The notes under the pieces: generated by a model
The model's database searches: none
What the model saw: the letters and a program-made list of their open reading frames with translations, nothing else
What the model was told of the DNA's origin: nothing
Made by a program: the position numbers and the translations under genes
Assembly (NCBI GenBank): GCA_031426815.1
Contig: JASJPG010000066.1
Coordinates: forward strand, 24,058 to 88,057
Source: PFJX01 sp031426815
Lineage (GTDB): Bacteria; Pseudomonadota; Gammaproteobacteria; Burkholderiales; Thiobacillaceae
DNA: 64,000 bases
Direction of reading: 5' to 3'
Shown: positions 33,057 through 40,827 of the stretch, piece after piece
Layout: the number at the start of each line of letters is the position of its first letter
How positions within the stretch are numbered: the stretch's first letter is position 1

Positions 33057-33778
33057 GGCACCGTTGCCGCCAACATTTCCGCCGCTCGATGCTGTATCTC
33101 GTTCAGCCGGTCTTCCACGACGCGGCCGTCGCGGAACAGCAGCACGCGTTTGGCGAAGGCGGCGATGTCCGGTTCGTGCGTGACCAGCACCAGCGTGATG
33201 CCGCTGTCGTTGAGTTCCTGCAGCAGCGCCATCAGTTCCAGGCTGGTGTGGGTGTCGAGCGCGCCGGTCGGTTCGTCGGCGAGGATCAGCGGCGGTTCGT
33301 TGACCAGTGCGCGGGCGATGGCGACGCGTTGTTGCTGGCCGCCGGAGAGTTGCATCGGGCGATGTCCGGCGCGTTCGGCAAGGCCGACCTTGGCCAGTTT
33401 TTCGCGCGCGCGGCGATGCCGTTCCGCTGCCGGCACGTTGGCGTAGAGCAGCGGCAGTTCGACGTTTTCCTGTGCGCTGGCGCGGCCCAGCAGGTTGAAG
33501 TTCTGGAACACGAAGCCCATGCGCCGGTTGCGGATGTGGGCGAGCTGGTCAGGGTTCATGCCGGTGACGTCTTCGCCGGCCAGACGGTAGCGGCCGGCAC
33601 TGGGCACATCGAGGCAGCCGAGCAGGTTCATGAAGGTGGATTTGCCGGAACCGGACGGCCCCATCACCGCGACGAATTCGCCTTGCTCGATGGCGAGGCT
33701 GACGCCTTGTAGCGCCGGCACGATGACTTCGCCGAGCCGGTATTGGCGGGCGAGGTCGGCGACTTCGATCAGCGGCAT
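33053..33778 (-). CDS. MacB-like ABC transporter ATP-binding protein
   Basis: A 241-residue ATPase of the LolD/MacB-N group. Walker A GPSGSGKST is near residue 41, Q-loop VFQNFNLL, signature LSGGQQQRVAIARAL, Walker B ILADEPTGALD and H-loop VTHEP. ATG 33778 opens the family start PLIEVADLARQY. The longer frame to 33904 overlaps the adaptor gene and is rejected. Its stop overlaps the permease start (ATGA), so the two subunits are translationally coupled, and it lies 22 bp after the MacA-like gene. Confidence 0.93.
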   Translation of the reverse strand: MPLIEVADLARQYRLGEVIVPALQGVSLAIEQGEFVAVMGPSGSGKSTFMNLLGCLDVPSAGRYRLAGEDVTGMNPDQLAHIRNRRMGFVFQNFNLLGRASAQENVELPLLYANVPAAERHRRAREKLAKVGLAERAGHRPMQLSGGQQQRVAIARALVNEPPLILADEPTGALDTHTSLELMALLQELNDSGITLVLVTHEPDIAAFAKRVLLFRDGRVVEDRLNEIQHRAAEMLAATVP

Positions 33779-33800
33779 GGGAATGCGGGTTCCGCTCGAT

Positions 33801-35108
33801 TTACATGCCGCCGCCGAACGGCCGCGACGGCTTGGCGTTTTTCGCTCCGTTGCCTTCCGCCAGACCGAGGATGATTTCGGCGCCTTCGGCGCTGTTCTTG
33901 CCAAATTCGCCCTTCAGCATCTCGGTGTTCTTGCCGTCGCTGACGCCGAGACGCACGGAAACCGGCGCCGGCTGGCCGTCTTTCAAGATCCAGACGCGGC
34001 CGGGGATGCCGGGGCCTTCCTCGCGGCCGCGCACTTCCAGTTTGACCGGCGCGCCGTCTGCCTGCACCGGCCGGAAGCGCAATGCTTCGTTGGGCAGTTT
34101 CAGCACGTCGCTGCGTTCTTCGGTCTGGATGCGGGCGCTGGCGGTCATGCCGGGCAGCAGCTTCAGGTCGGGGTTGTCGAGCGTCGCCATGACGCTGTAG
34201 GTGACCACGTTGTTGCTGGTCTGCGGCGCCTTGCGGATCTGGGTGACCTGGGCCATGAAGCGTTCGCCGGGGAAGGCATCGACCGTGAAGCGCATCTTCT
34301 GGCCGGTCTCTACGCGGCCGACATCGGCCTCGTCCACCGCGACGTTGACTTCCATGCGGCGCAGGTCGCGCGCGATGGTGAACAGCACCGGCGCCTGGAA
34401 CGAGGCGGCGACGGTCTGGCCGACATCGACGTTGCGGCTGATCACGACGCCGTCCACCGGCGAGCGGATCACCGTGCGGTCGAGTTCGATGCGCGCCTGA
34501 TTCAGCGCGGCGCGGCGCTGGCCGGCCTGCGCCTGCGTGTTGGCGACCTGGGCGGCGGCGACGCCGGCATCGGCTTTGGCCAGACGCAGTTGTTCGCGCG
34601 CGGTTTCGGCGGCGCTTTGTGCGGTATCGAGTTCGGCGGCGGAGAGAAAACCTTGTGCGATCAGGCTGCGCTTGCGTTCCAGATTGCGTAGCGCTTCATC
34701 CAGCGCGATCTGCGCCTTGTTGACTTCGGCCTGGCGCACGGCGAGGGTGCCGCGCGCGACTTCGGTGGCGCTCGCGGCGGCATTCAGATCGGCTGCCGAT
34801 TGCGCGACACGCGATTCGAACGTCTCCGGATCGAGCCGGGCGATGACCTGGCCCTGTTTGACGGCGCTGTTGAAGTCGGCCTTGATTTCCTTGATCAGGC
34901 CGGAAACCTGCGAGCCGACCTGCACGGTGACCAGCGCGCTGAGCGTGCCGCTGGCGGAAACGGCGGCGGAAAGCGTGCCGCGTTCAACCTTCGCCAGCCG
35001 GTATTGCGGGCCGGAAGCCGACTTTTTCCAGGGCTGCCAGAAGCTCACGCCCGCGGCGGCGATGGCGAGGAAGGAAACAATCAACAGCCAGCGCGTGCGG
35101 GAGGTCAT
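33801..35108 (-). CDS. MacA-like periplasmic adaptor (HlyD/RND-MFP family)
   Basis: A 435-residue membrane fusion protein. The N-terminal helix LLIVSFLAIAAAGVSFW anchors it in the inner membrane. The lipoyl halves GTLSALVTVQVGSQVSG and RSPVDGVVISRNVDVGQ flank a ~100-residue coiled-coil hairpin. Beta-barrel and membrane-proximal domains follow (GMTASARIQTEERSDVLKLPNEAL). The tail ends KPSRPFGGGM. It forms a tripartite pump with the ATPase and permease genes downstream plus an outer-membrane channel. No channel gene is in this cluster, so a TolC-like protein encoded elsewhere is needed. The TolC-like gene at 12540 seems tied to the type I system. Confidence 0.92.
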   Translation of the reverse strand: MTSRTRWLLIVSFLAIAAAGVSFWQPWKKSASGPQYRLAKVERGTLSAAVSASGTLSALVTVQVGSQVSGLIKEIKADFNSAVKQGQVIARLDPETFESRVAQSAADLNAAASATEVARGTLAVRQAEVNKAQIALDEALRNLERKRSLIAQGFLSAAELDTAQSAAETAREQLRLAKADAGVAAAQVANTQAQAGQRRAALNQARIELDRTVIRSPVDGVVISRNVDVGQTVAASFQAPVLFTIARDLRRMEVNVAVDEADVGRVETGQKMRFTVDAFPGERFMAQVTQIRKAPQTSNNVVTYSVMATLDNPDLKLLPGMTASARIQTEERSDVLKLPNEALRFRPVQADGAPVKLEVRGREEGPGIPGRVWILKDGQPAPVSVRLGVSDGKNTEMLKGEFGKNSAEGAEIILGLAEGNGAKNAKPSRPFGGGM

Positions 35109-35127
35109 GGGGCTTGGAGAAGCGGTT

Positions 35128-35149
35128 GTAGGTGCGAATTCATTCGCAC
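35128..35149. repeat. REP-like element family B, single hairpin
   Basis: GTAGGTGCGAATTCATTCGC followed by AC. The inner part forms 8-base arms GTGCGAAT / ATTCGCAC with a 2-base loop (35132-35149). The same 22 bases occur at 37103-37124. It lies between trpC and the MacA-like gene. Confidence 0.85.
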
Positions 35150-35164
35150 ATTAACGGTGTGGGT

Positions 35165-35971
35165 TCACGCCTTCTTGCCCGGACTCGCGAACAGCCGCGC
35201 GAGTTCCGCGCCGGGGTCGTCGGCGCGCATGAAGGCTTCGCCGACCAGGAAGGTGTCGACTTCGTGCGCCCGCATGATGGCGACCGAGGTCGGCGTCAGG
35301 ATGCCGCTTTCGGTGACGATGATGCGGTCATGCGGGATGAATTCGATCAGGTCGATGGTGGTTTCCAGGCGGGTCTCGAAGGTGCGCAGATTGCGGTTAT
35401 TGATGCCGATCAGCGGGGTTTTGAGGCGCAGCGCCGCGTCGAGCTCTTCGCCGTCGTGGCTTTCCACCAGCACCGCCATGCCGAGGCCGAGGGCGATGTC
35501 TTCCAGTTCCTGCATCTGTGCCAGGCTGAGGGCGGCGACGATGAGCAGGATGCAGTCGGCGCCCATGGCGCGCGCTTCGTAGACCTGATACGGGTCGATC
35601 ATGAAATCCTTGCGCAGCACCGGCAGGTCGCAGGCATCGCGCGCCGCTTTCAGGTATTCCGGCGCGCCCTGGAAATACTCGCGGTCGGTCAGCACCGACA
35701 GGCAGGCCGCGCCGCCGGCGGCATAGCTGGCGGCAATCTCGGCCGGACGGAAATCGGGCCGGATGACGCCTTTGCTCGGGCTGGCCTTCTTGATTTCGGC
35801 GATCACCGCAGGCAGGCCGACCGCGGATTTGGCGCGTAGCGCACCGACGAAATCGCGCGCCGGCGGCATCAGTTCGGCGGCTTCACGCATGACTTCGAGC
35901 GGTTCGAGTCGTTTCGCGGCAGCGACTTCGTCGGCTTTGGTGGCGAGGATTTGGTCGAGGATGTCGGACAT
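35165..35971 (-). CDS. trpC: Indole-3-glycerol phosphate synthase
   Basis: A 268-residue TIM-barrel enzyme that closes the indole ring from 1-(2-carboxyphenylamino)-1-deoxyribulose 5-phosphate in tryptophan synthesis. Diagnostic stretches are AVIAEIKKASPSKGVIRPDF (catalytic Lys), SVLTDREYFQGAPEYL, LPVLRKDFMIDPYQVYEARAMGADCILLI and VESHDGEELDAAL, then GINNRNLRTFE and VTESGI. Length is normal. No other trp gene is adjacent. Upstream, 41 bp away on the same strand, is alr, so trpC here is detached from the usual trpGD cluster. Confidence 0.96.
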   Translation of the reverse strand: MSDILDQILATKADEVAAAKRLEPLEVMREAAELMPPARDFVGALRAKSAVGLPAVIAEIKKASPSKGVIRPDFRPAEIAASYAAGGAACLSVLTDREYFQGAPEYLKAARDACDLPVLRKDFMIDPYQVYEARAMGADCILLIVAALSLAQMQELEDIALGLGMAVLVESHDGEELDAALRLKTPLIGINNRNLRTFETRLETTIDLIEFIPHDRIIVTESGILTPTSVAIMRAHEVDTFLVGEAFMRADDPGAELARLFASPGKKA

Positions 35972-36012
35972 GATTTGCAGGGCGAAAGTTGGTTAGAGGC
36001 GGGATGCGTTGG

Positions 36013-37095
36013 TCACGTTTCCTCCACCGGCACGCGCGGCGCCAGGGCGGTGAGGAGTTCGTAGGAAATGGTGCCGGCGGCGGCGGCGACGCGCTCGACC
36101 GGCAGGCCGACGCCCCACAGCGTGACCGGACTGCCGACATGCGCGGTGGGAACCGGGGTCAGATCGACGTTGAGCATGTCCATCGAGACGCGGCCCAGCG
36201 TGCGGGTAAGCTGGCCGCCGACCAGGATCGGCGTGCCGGTGTCGGCGTGGCGCGGATAACCGTCGCCATAACCGCAGGCGACGACGCCGATCTTCATGTC
36301 GCGCTCGGCGATGTAGCGCGCGCCGTAACCGATACCGTCGCCCTTGCGCACGAACTGCACGCCGATCAGCTTGCTTTCCAGCGTCATCGTCGGCAGCAGG
36401 CCGAGTTCCTCGCCGGTTTGCTCGGCGAATGGGGACGCGCCATACAGCATGATGCCGGGACGCACCCAGTCGGCATGGGTTTGCGGGTGGCGCAGGATTG
36501 CGGCGGAATTGGCCAGGCTGGCGGGCAGGCCGAGGTTGCGCGTCGCCTCCTGGAAACACGTCCATTGTCGTTCGACGCTGCCGTTTTCTTCATCCGCACT
36601 GGCGAAGTGGCTCATCAACGTGATGCTGCCGATATGCGGCGCGGCGCGCAGCGTGGCCAGCGTTTCCGGCAACTGCCTGGGAGTGAGGCCGAGGCGATTC
36701 ATGCCGGTGTTCAGCTTGACCAGCACGTCGATGCGCTGATTCGCTTTCAGGCGGCCAAGCGCGTGCAGCAAAACGGCCGGCTGGTCGCTGCGGTGGATCA
36801 CCGGGCGCAGATGCAGGCGGGCGATTTCGGGCAGTTCGTCGGCATGAAAAAAACCTTCCAGCAGCACGATGGGATGCGTGTAACCCTCGCTGCGCAATTG
36901 CATGGCTTCTTCCAGGCGCAATACCGCAAAGCCGTCGGCGCCGCGCAACGCGCGCGCGGTGCGGCTGAGGCCATGGCCATAACCGTTGGCTTTGACCACC
37001 GCGAGGATCCGCGCATGCGGCGCAGCCTGACGCGCCACGCCCAGGTTGTGGGCGAGGGCGGCCGTGTCGATGCGGGCGATCAGCGGGCGCGACAT
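36013..37095 (-). CDS. alr: Alanine racemase
   Basis: A 360-residue PLP enzyme converting L-alanine to D-alanine for peptidoglycan. The PLP lysine is Lys35 in AVVKANGYGHG. Other family marks are GLTPRQLPETL, LMSHFASADEEN, RPGIMLYGASPF, the Tyr-bearing GIGYGARYIAERD and VDLTPVP. It is 69 bp downstream of dnaB, with a REP-like pair in the gap. The dnaB-alr order is common in proteobacteria. Confidence 0.95.
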   Translation of the reverse strand: MSRPLIARIDTAALAHNLGVARQAAPHARILAVVKANGYGHGLSRTARALRGADGFAVLRLEEAMQLRSEGYTHPIVLLEGFFHADELPEIARLHLRPVIHRSDQPAVLLHALGRLKANQRIDVLVKLNTGMNRLGLTPRQLPETLATLRAAPHIGSITLMSHFASADEENGSVERQWTCFQEATRNLGLPASLANSAAILRHPQTHADWVRPGIMLYGASPFAEQTGEELGLLPTMTLESKLIGVQFVRKGDGIGYGARYIAERDMKIGVVACGYGDGYPRHADTGTPILVGGQLTRTLGRVSMDMLNVDLTPVPTAHVGSPVTLWGVGLPVERVAAAAGTISYELLTALAPRVPVEET

Positions 37096-37102
37096 GGCCG
37101 TG

Positions 37103-37156
37103 GTAGGTGCGAATTCATTCGCACAACGCTATTTGCCTGCGCGAATGAATTCGCGC
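37103..37156. repeat. REP-like element family B, paired hairpins
   Basis: Two related palindromes: GTAGGTGCGAATTCATTCGC followed by AC (37103-37124), and GCGCGAAT-GA-ATTCGCGC (37139-37156). They are separated by 14 bases and inverted with respect to the central dinucleotide, which gives a REPIN-like doublet between dnaB and alr. The first arm matches 35128-35149 exactly. Confidence 0.85.
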
Positions 37157-37164
37157 CGCTGCGG

Positions 37165-38565
37165 CTAATCACCGTAGCCCCCACCGCCGCCGCCGGCGAA
37201 GCTCTCGAACTTGGTGTATTCGCCGAGGAAGGTCAGCCGCACGGTGCCGATCGGGCCGTTACGCTGCTTGCCGATGATGATTTCGGCGGTGCCCTTGTCC
37301 GGGCTGTCCGGGTTGTAGACCTCGTCGCGATAGATGAACAGGATCACGTCGGCATCCTGCTCGATGGCGCCGGATTCGCGCAGATCGGACATGATCGGAC
37401 GCTTGTTCGGGCGTTGTTCCAGCGAACGGTTGAGCTGCGAGAGGGCAATCACAGGTACGTGGAGTTCTTTTGCCAAGCCTTTAAGCGAACGCGAGATTTC
37501 CGAGATTTCCGTCGCCCGGTTCTCGCTCTGACCGCTGCTGCTGCCGGACATCAACTGGATATAGTCGAGCACGATCAGGCCGAGCGGCCGGTCTTCCTTG
37601 CACTGCCGCGCCAGCCGGCGGGCGCGGGCGCGCACCTCCATCGCACTCAAGCCGGGCGATTCGTCGATGAAGAACGGCGTCTCGTTGAGCCGGCCGAGCG
37701 CATGCGTCAAGCGCGGCCAGTCATCCTCGCCGATGCGGCCGGTGCGCAACTTGTGCTGATCGAGGCGGCCGACCGAACCGAGCATCCGCATGACCAGCTG
37801 CGCCGCGCCCATTTCCATACTGAACACGGCGACCGACATGTTGGCGTCGAGCGCGACGTTTTCGGCGATGTTCAGGCTGAAGGCCGTTTTGCCCATACTC
37901 GGTCTGCCGGCGACGATGATCAGGTCGCCCGGTTGCAGGCCGGAGGTCTTGGTGTCGAGATCGACGAAGCCGGTCGGCACGCCGGTGACTTCGCTCGGGT
38001 TGTCGCGGTTGTACAGCTCGTCGATGCGGGTGACGACTTCCATCAGCAGCGGCTGCACCGCCTGGAAGCCCTGCGTGGTCTTGGCGCCGGCTTCCTTGAT
38101 CTCGAACACCTTGGCTTCGGCCTGGTCGAGGATTTCCGAGGCGCTGCGCCCGGCCGGGCTGAACGCCGATTCGGAAATCTCGGCGCCGACTTCGACCAGT
38201 TTGCGCAGCACCGCGCGTTCGCGCACGATTTCGGCATAACGCCGGATGTTGGCGGCGGATGGCGTGTTCTGTGCCAGCGCGGCGAGGTAGCCGAGGCCGC
38301 CGGTTTCGTCGAGTTTGCCGAACGACTCCAGCGCTTCCGCCACGGTGACCACGTCGGCCGGCTTGTTGGCGTCGATCAGGCGGGTGATCTGGCGCCAGAT
38401 CGCGCGATGGTCGGCGCGATAGAAATCCTGCTCGTTGATCAGGTCCGCCACGCGTTCCCAGGCGGTGTTTTCCAGCATCAACCCGCCGAGCACGGATTGC
38501 TCCGCCTCGACCGAATGCGGCGGCAGTTTCAGGGCGGTAAGTTCGGGATCGAAGACGGCGGACAT
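37165..38565 (-). CDS. dnaB: Replicative DNA helicase
   Basis: A 466-residue hexameric 5'-3' helicase of the replisome. The N-terminal domain begins LKLPPHSVEAEQSVLGGLML. The RecA-like motor has Walker A GRPSMGKTAFSLNIA, DYIQLMSG (Walker B region), IALSQLNRSLEQRPNKRPIMSDLRESGAIEQDADVI and the arginine-finger region. The tail FAGGGGGGYGD is Gly-rich as in many homologs. ATG 38565 (SAVFDPELTALK) is chosen. The frame extends to 38715 without family resemblance. No intein is present. Confidence 0.96.
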   Translation of the reverse strand: MSAVFDPELTALKLPPHSVEAEQSVLGGLMLENTAWERVADLINEQDFYRADHRAIWRQITRLIDANKPADVVTVAEALESFGKLDETGGLGYLAALAQNTPSAANIRRYAEIVRERAVLRKLVEVGAEISESAFSPAGRSASEILDQAEAKVFEIKEAGAKTTQGFQAVQPLLMEVVTRIDELYNRDNPSEVTGVPTGFVDLDTKTSGLQPGDLIIVAGRPSMGKTAFSLNIAENVALDANMSVAVFSMEMGAAQLVMRMLGSVGRLDQHKLRTGRIGEDDWPRLTHALGRLNETPFFIDESPGLSAMEVRARARRLARQCKEDRPLGLIVLDYIQLMSGSSSGQSENRATEISEISRSLKGLAKELHVPVIALSQLNRSLEQRPNKRPIMSDLRESGAIEQDADVILFIYRDEVYNPDSPDKGTAEIIIGKQRNGPIGTVRLTFLGEYTKFESFAGGGGGGYGD

Positions 38566-38765
38566 GGGGGCGTTTCTCGGGAGAGGCGGCATTGTAAAGC
38601 CTGGCCGACACAAAATCAGACCGTCGGATCGGGCCGGCATCTCGATACAACTCGTAACAATACCGGGCACGGCTGAAATGCGACCGATACATGGCCTCAC
38701 CAGAATGAGCACCACACCGGACCTGTTCCGGGTCGGTTGTTTTTACGACTCTTAAGGAGAGCGCA

Positions 38766-39302
38766 ATGAAATTGATGCAAGGTTCTTTTATCAAACGTGC
38801 CCTGATGGTCGGCCTGATCGCTGGCAGCGGCATTCTGGCGGTATCGTCGTTTGCGATGTCCGGCAATGGTCCCGCGAACAACGCCGGCTGCGAGGCCCGG
38901 CAAGTGGAAAAGGCTGCCGCCAAATGGGAAGGAAAATGGGAAGAAAAGCGCGCCAAGGCCATGGCCATGCTGAAGGAAAAGCTCAAGCTGCAGCCCGAGC
39001 AAGAAGTGGCGTGGAACAAGTTCACCAGCACCAGTCAGTTCGCGCCCGGCCAGAAGCGGATGGACAGGCAGGCGATGCGAAGCGAAATGCAGAAACTGAA
39101 TACGCCGCAACGTCTGGACAAGATGCAGGCCATGGCCGAGCAACGCCAGGCCCGAATGCTTGAGCGCAGCCAGGCGATCAAGGCCTTCTACGCTCAACTG
39201 ACGCCCGAGCAGCAAAGCGTGTTCGATACGAACGCGATGCGCCAGGGACGTCACGGGCATGGTCATCGTCATGGAGGCGGAAATTTTCAGCGTCAATCCT
39301 GA
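38766..39302 (+). CDS. LTxxQ-motif (CpxP/Spy-like) periplasmic protein
   Basis: 178 residues with a strong AAGGAGA site before ATG 38766. The signal segment is RALMVGLIAGSGILAVSSFA. The mature protein is helical and basic. It carries LKLQPEQEVAWNKF in the first half and LTPEQQSVFD in the second, the two LTxxQ motifs of the Spy/CpxP fold, and a His-rich end (GRHGHGHRHGGG). Relatives are chaperones or stress sensors that bind misfolded or metal-stressed envelope proteins. No Cpx two-component genes are adjacent. It is followed by a clear terminator. Confidence 0.8.
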   Translation: MKLMQGSFIKRALMVGLIAGSGILAVSSFAMSGNGPANNAGCEARQVEKAAAKWEGKWEEKRAKAMAMLKEKLKLQPEQEVAWNKFTSTSQFAPGQKRMDRQAMRSEMQKLNTPQRLDKMQAMAEQRQARMLERSQAIKAFYAQLTPEQQSVFDTNAMRQGRHGHGHRHGGGNFQRQS

Positions 39303-39317
39303 ACGCTGATCGCCAAT

Positions 39318-39347
39318 AAGAAAGGCCGCGCAAGCGGCCTTTCTTTT
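39318..39347. terminator. Rho-independent terminator
   Basis: AAGAAAGGCCGC-GCAA-GCGGCCTTTCTT forms a 12-base stem with a 4-base loop followed by TT. It lies 15 bases after the LTxxQ gene and before the convergent AraC gene, and A- and T-runs on both sides suit bidirectional use. Confidence 0.9.
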
Positions 39348-39360
39348 GTGTCCCCGCCGG

Positions 39361-40437
39361 CTATCCAATCATTCCGTCATGCATGTCTTTGCTTGCTTGA
39401 CGCTTGCCATGTGTCGGGGTGGGGCGATCGAACTGATTGCGCACTTTGCCCGGCGAATGGCCGAATTTCCGTTTGAATGCCGTAATGAAATGATTCACGT
39501 GCGAGTAACCCAGGCGCGCGGCAATGGCTTTCATTGGCGTCGAGCTTTCCTGCAAGGCGGCATGTGCCTGTTCCAGACGCAGATCGGTGACGTAGGCGAA
39601 GATCGATTTTCCGTATTCGGCGGAAAATTCGTTGTTGAGGTGTCGTGCCGAAAGGCCAAAGTGTGCGGCCAAGTCGCTACATTTCGGCAAGCGACCTTCC
39701 AAATTCACCAGGTACTCGCGCACTTCGAGGATGCTGTTGCGATGGCGCCGCTCGGCTTGACGGCGCTCTTGATGAATTGGGTTTTCATTGCACACATAGC
39801 TTGCCAAACCAGCCAGATATTCGAGTGCTTTTGCCTGCGCATGGAGTTGTCGCGTCGATCCGCAATATTGCGTGGAGATGGCATCCAGCAGCGGCGCGGT
39901 AATGTGAGAGGGAATTGGCCGGACAACGATTTGCTGCTTGCGGCTGAGGGTCAGTTTCTGGATCAATTGTTCTGCCCCGCTGTCGCCCAGCAATTTGGCC
40001 AGGACTGTATCGCCCAGCAGGATGCTGGTCATCTCGGTGGTGACGCCGCCTTCGGCAAAGGCTCGCGACCGCCAGCAGTCCTGATGGCGGAACAGGTCGC
40101 GCCCAGGACCGGAGATGATCCGCACGGCGGGCAAACCCTCGTCGTGGCAAAGAATGCCGCCTTGCACGACTTGTGCGGAATACATCGTTTCGGGATAAAC
40201 GCCCTCCGCATCAAGCAGGGGGACAAGTTGTCCGCGCGGCGTCTTTCCCAGGTTATGGCAGGCATGAAACAACGTAATTCCCATTTCCAGGCGCAGCATC
40301 TCGATCCAGGATTCGCCAAACTCGGGGGGGATCGAGTGGTCCAACCGCAACCAATCGTTGTTGCTCGGATCGATCGTTTGCGGCGCATCGGCCTCTGTCA
40401 GCCAACTGAGATTGAATTTTGGAAAACTTGTTTTCAT
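39361..40437 (-). CDS. AraC-family transcriptional regulator
   Basis: 358 residues from ATG 40437. The longer frame to 40488 adds 17 residues with no support. The N-terminal ~250 residues are a ligand or partner domain with no clear cupin motif. They include LDHSIPPEFGESWIEMLRLEMGITLFH and resemble the regulatory part of betaproteobacterial AraC proteins of unknown ligand. The C-terminal ~100 residues hold two HTH motifs: LAAHFGLSARHLNNEFSAEYGKSIFAYV and KAIAARLGYSHVNHFITAFKRKFGHSP. The gene is divergent from the TPS secretion genes across 390 bp, so it is a candidate regulator of them. That is inference from position only. Confidence 0.88.
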   Translation of the reverse strand: MKTSFPKFNLSWLTEADAPQTIDPSNNDWLRLDHSIPPEFGESWIEMLRLEMGITLFHACHNLGKTPRGQLVPLLDAEGVYPETMYSAQVVQGGILCHDEGLPAVRIISGPGRDLFRHQDCWRSRAFAEGGVTTEMTSILLGDTVLAKLLGDSGAEQLIQKLTLSRKQQIVVRPIPSHITAPLLDAISTQYCGSTRQLHAQAKALEYLAGLASYVCNENPIHQERRQAERRHRNSILEVREYLVNLEGRLPKCSDLAAHFGLSARHLNNEFSAEYGKSIFAYVTDLRLEQAHAALQESSTPMKAIAARLGYSHVNHFITAFKRKFGHSPGKVRNQFDRPTPTHGKRQASKDMHDGMIG

Positions 40438-40827
40438 GTGGAGTGCGTCAACTCGTTGCGATGTCGGCCTGCACTCCCTGAAGGCCAAATGAGTCGGCGG
40501 ATTTGCAGGCTTTTGCCCAGTTCTCGCTTCTCGTTTTCTTTCTTATGCAGGTGTATTTCGGCTGCCTGCGCGAATACTTGAGCGCGGTTGCCTTATTGCG
40601 CACCCATCGCAAAAAGCGACAGACACCTCCCGGCATGTGTCCAAGTCATGCTCTCTTGCCTGCAGGTTTCCTACTACGGATCAGCGCGGAACTTGGATTG
40701 AGTCTTGGTCTGAGATTTCCATAATTCGTAGAAATGCGTCTGTAATGGGTAGAACGTGGCTAATTAACGACACCGGTACTAAAGGAAACTCGTAAGTCGT
40801 CGAATTTCCATTGCGCGGGGTGTCTCT
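40438..40827. other. Divergent regulatory region between AraC gene and TPS genes
   Basis: 390 bp with no gene and clearly lower GC than the surroundings near 40680-40800. It must hold the promoters of the AraC regulator and the two-partner secretion operon. Possible operators are not identifiable by eye. Confidence 0.6.
40698..40725 (+). promoter_or_regulatory. Candidate sigma-70 promoter of the TPS operon
   Basis: TTGAGT (40698-40703), a 16-base spacer and CATAAT (40720-40725), five of six matches to the -10 consensus. It is about 100 bases upstream of the TpsB start. Confidence 0.35.

Noticed and set aside
35989..38676. 895-codon plus-strand frame
   Set aside because: Antisense to alr and dnaB, both unmistakable.
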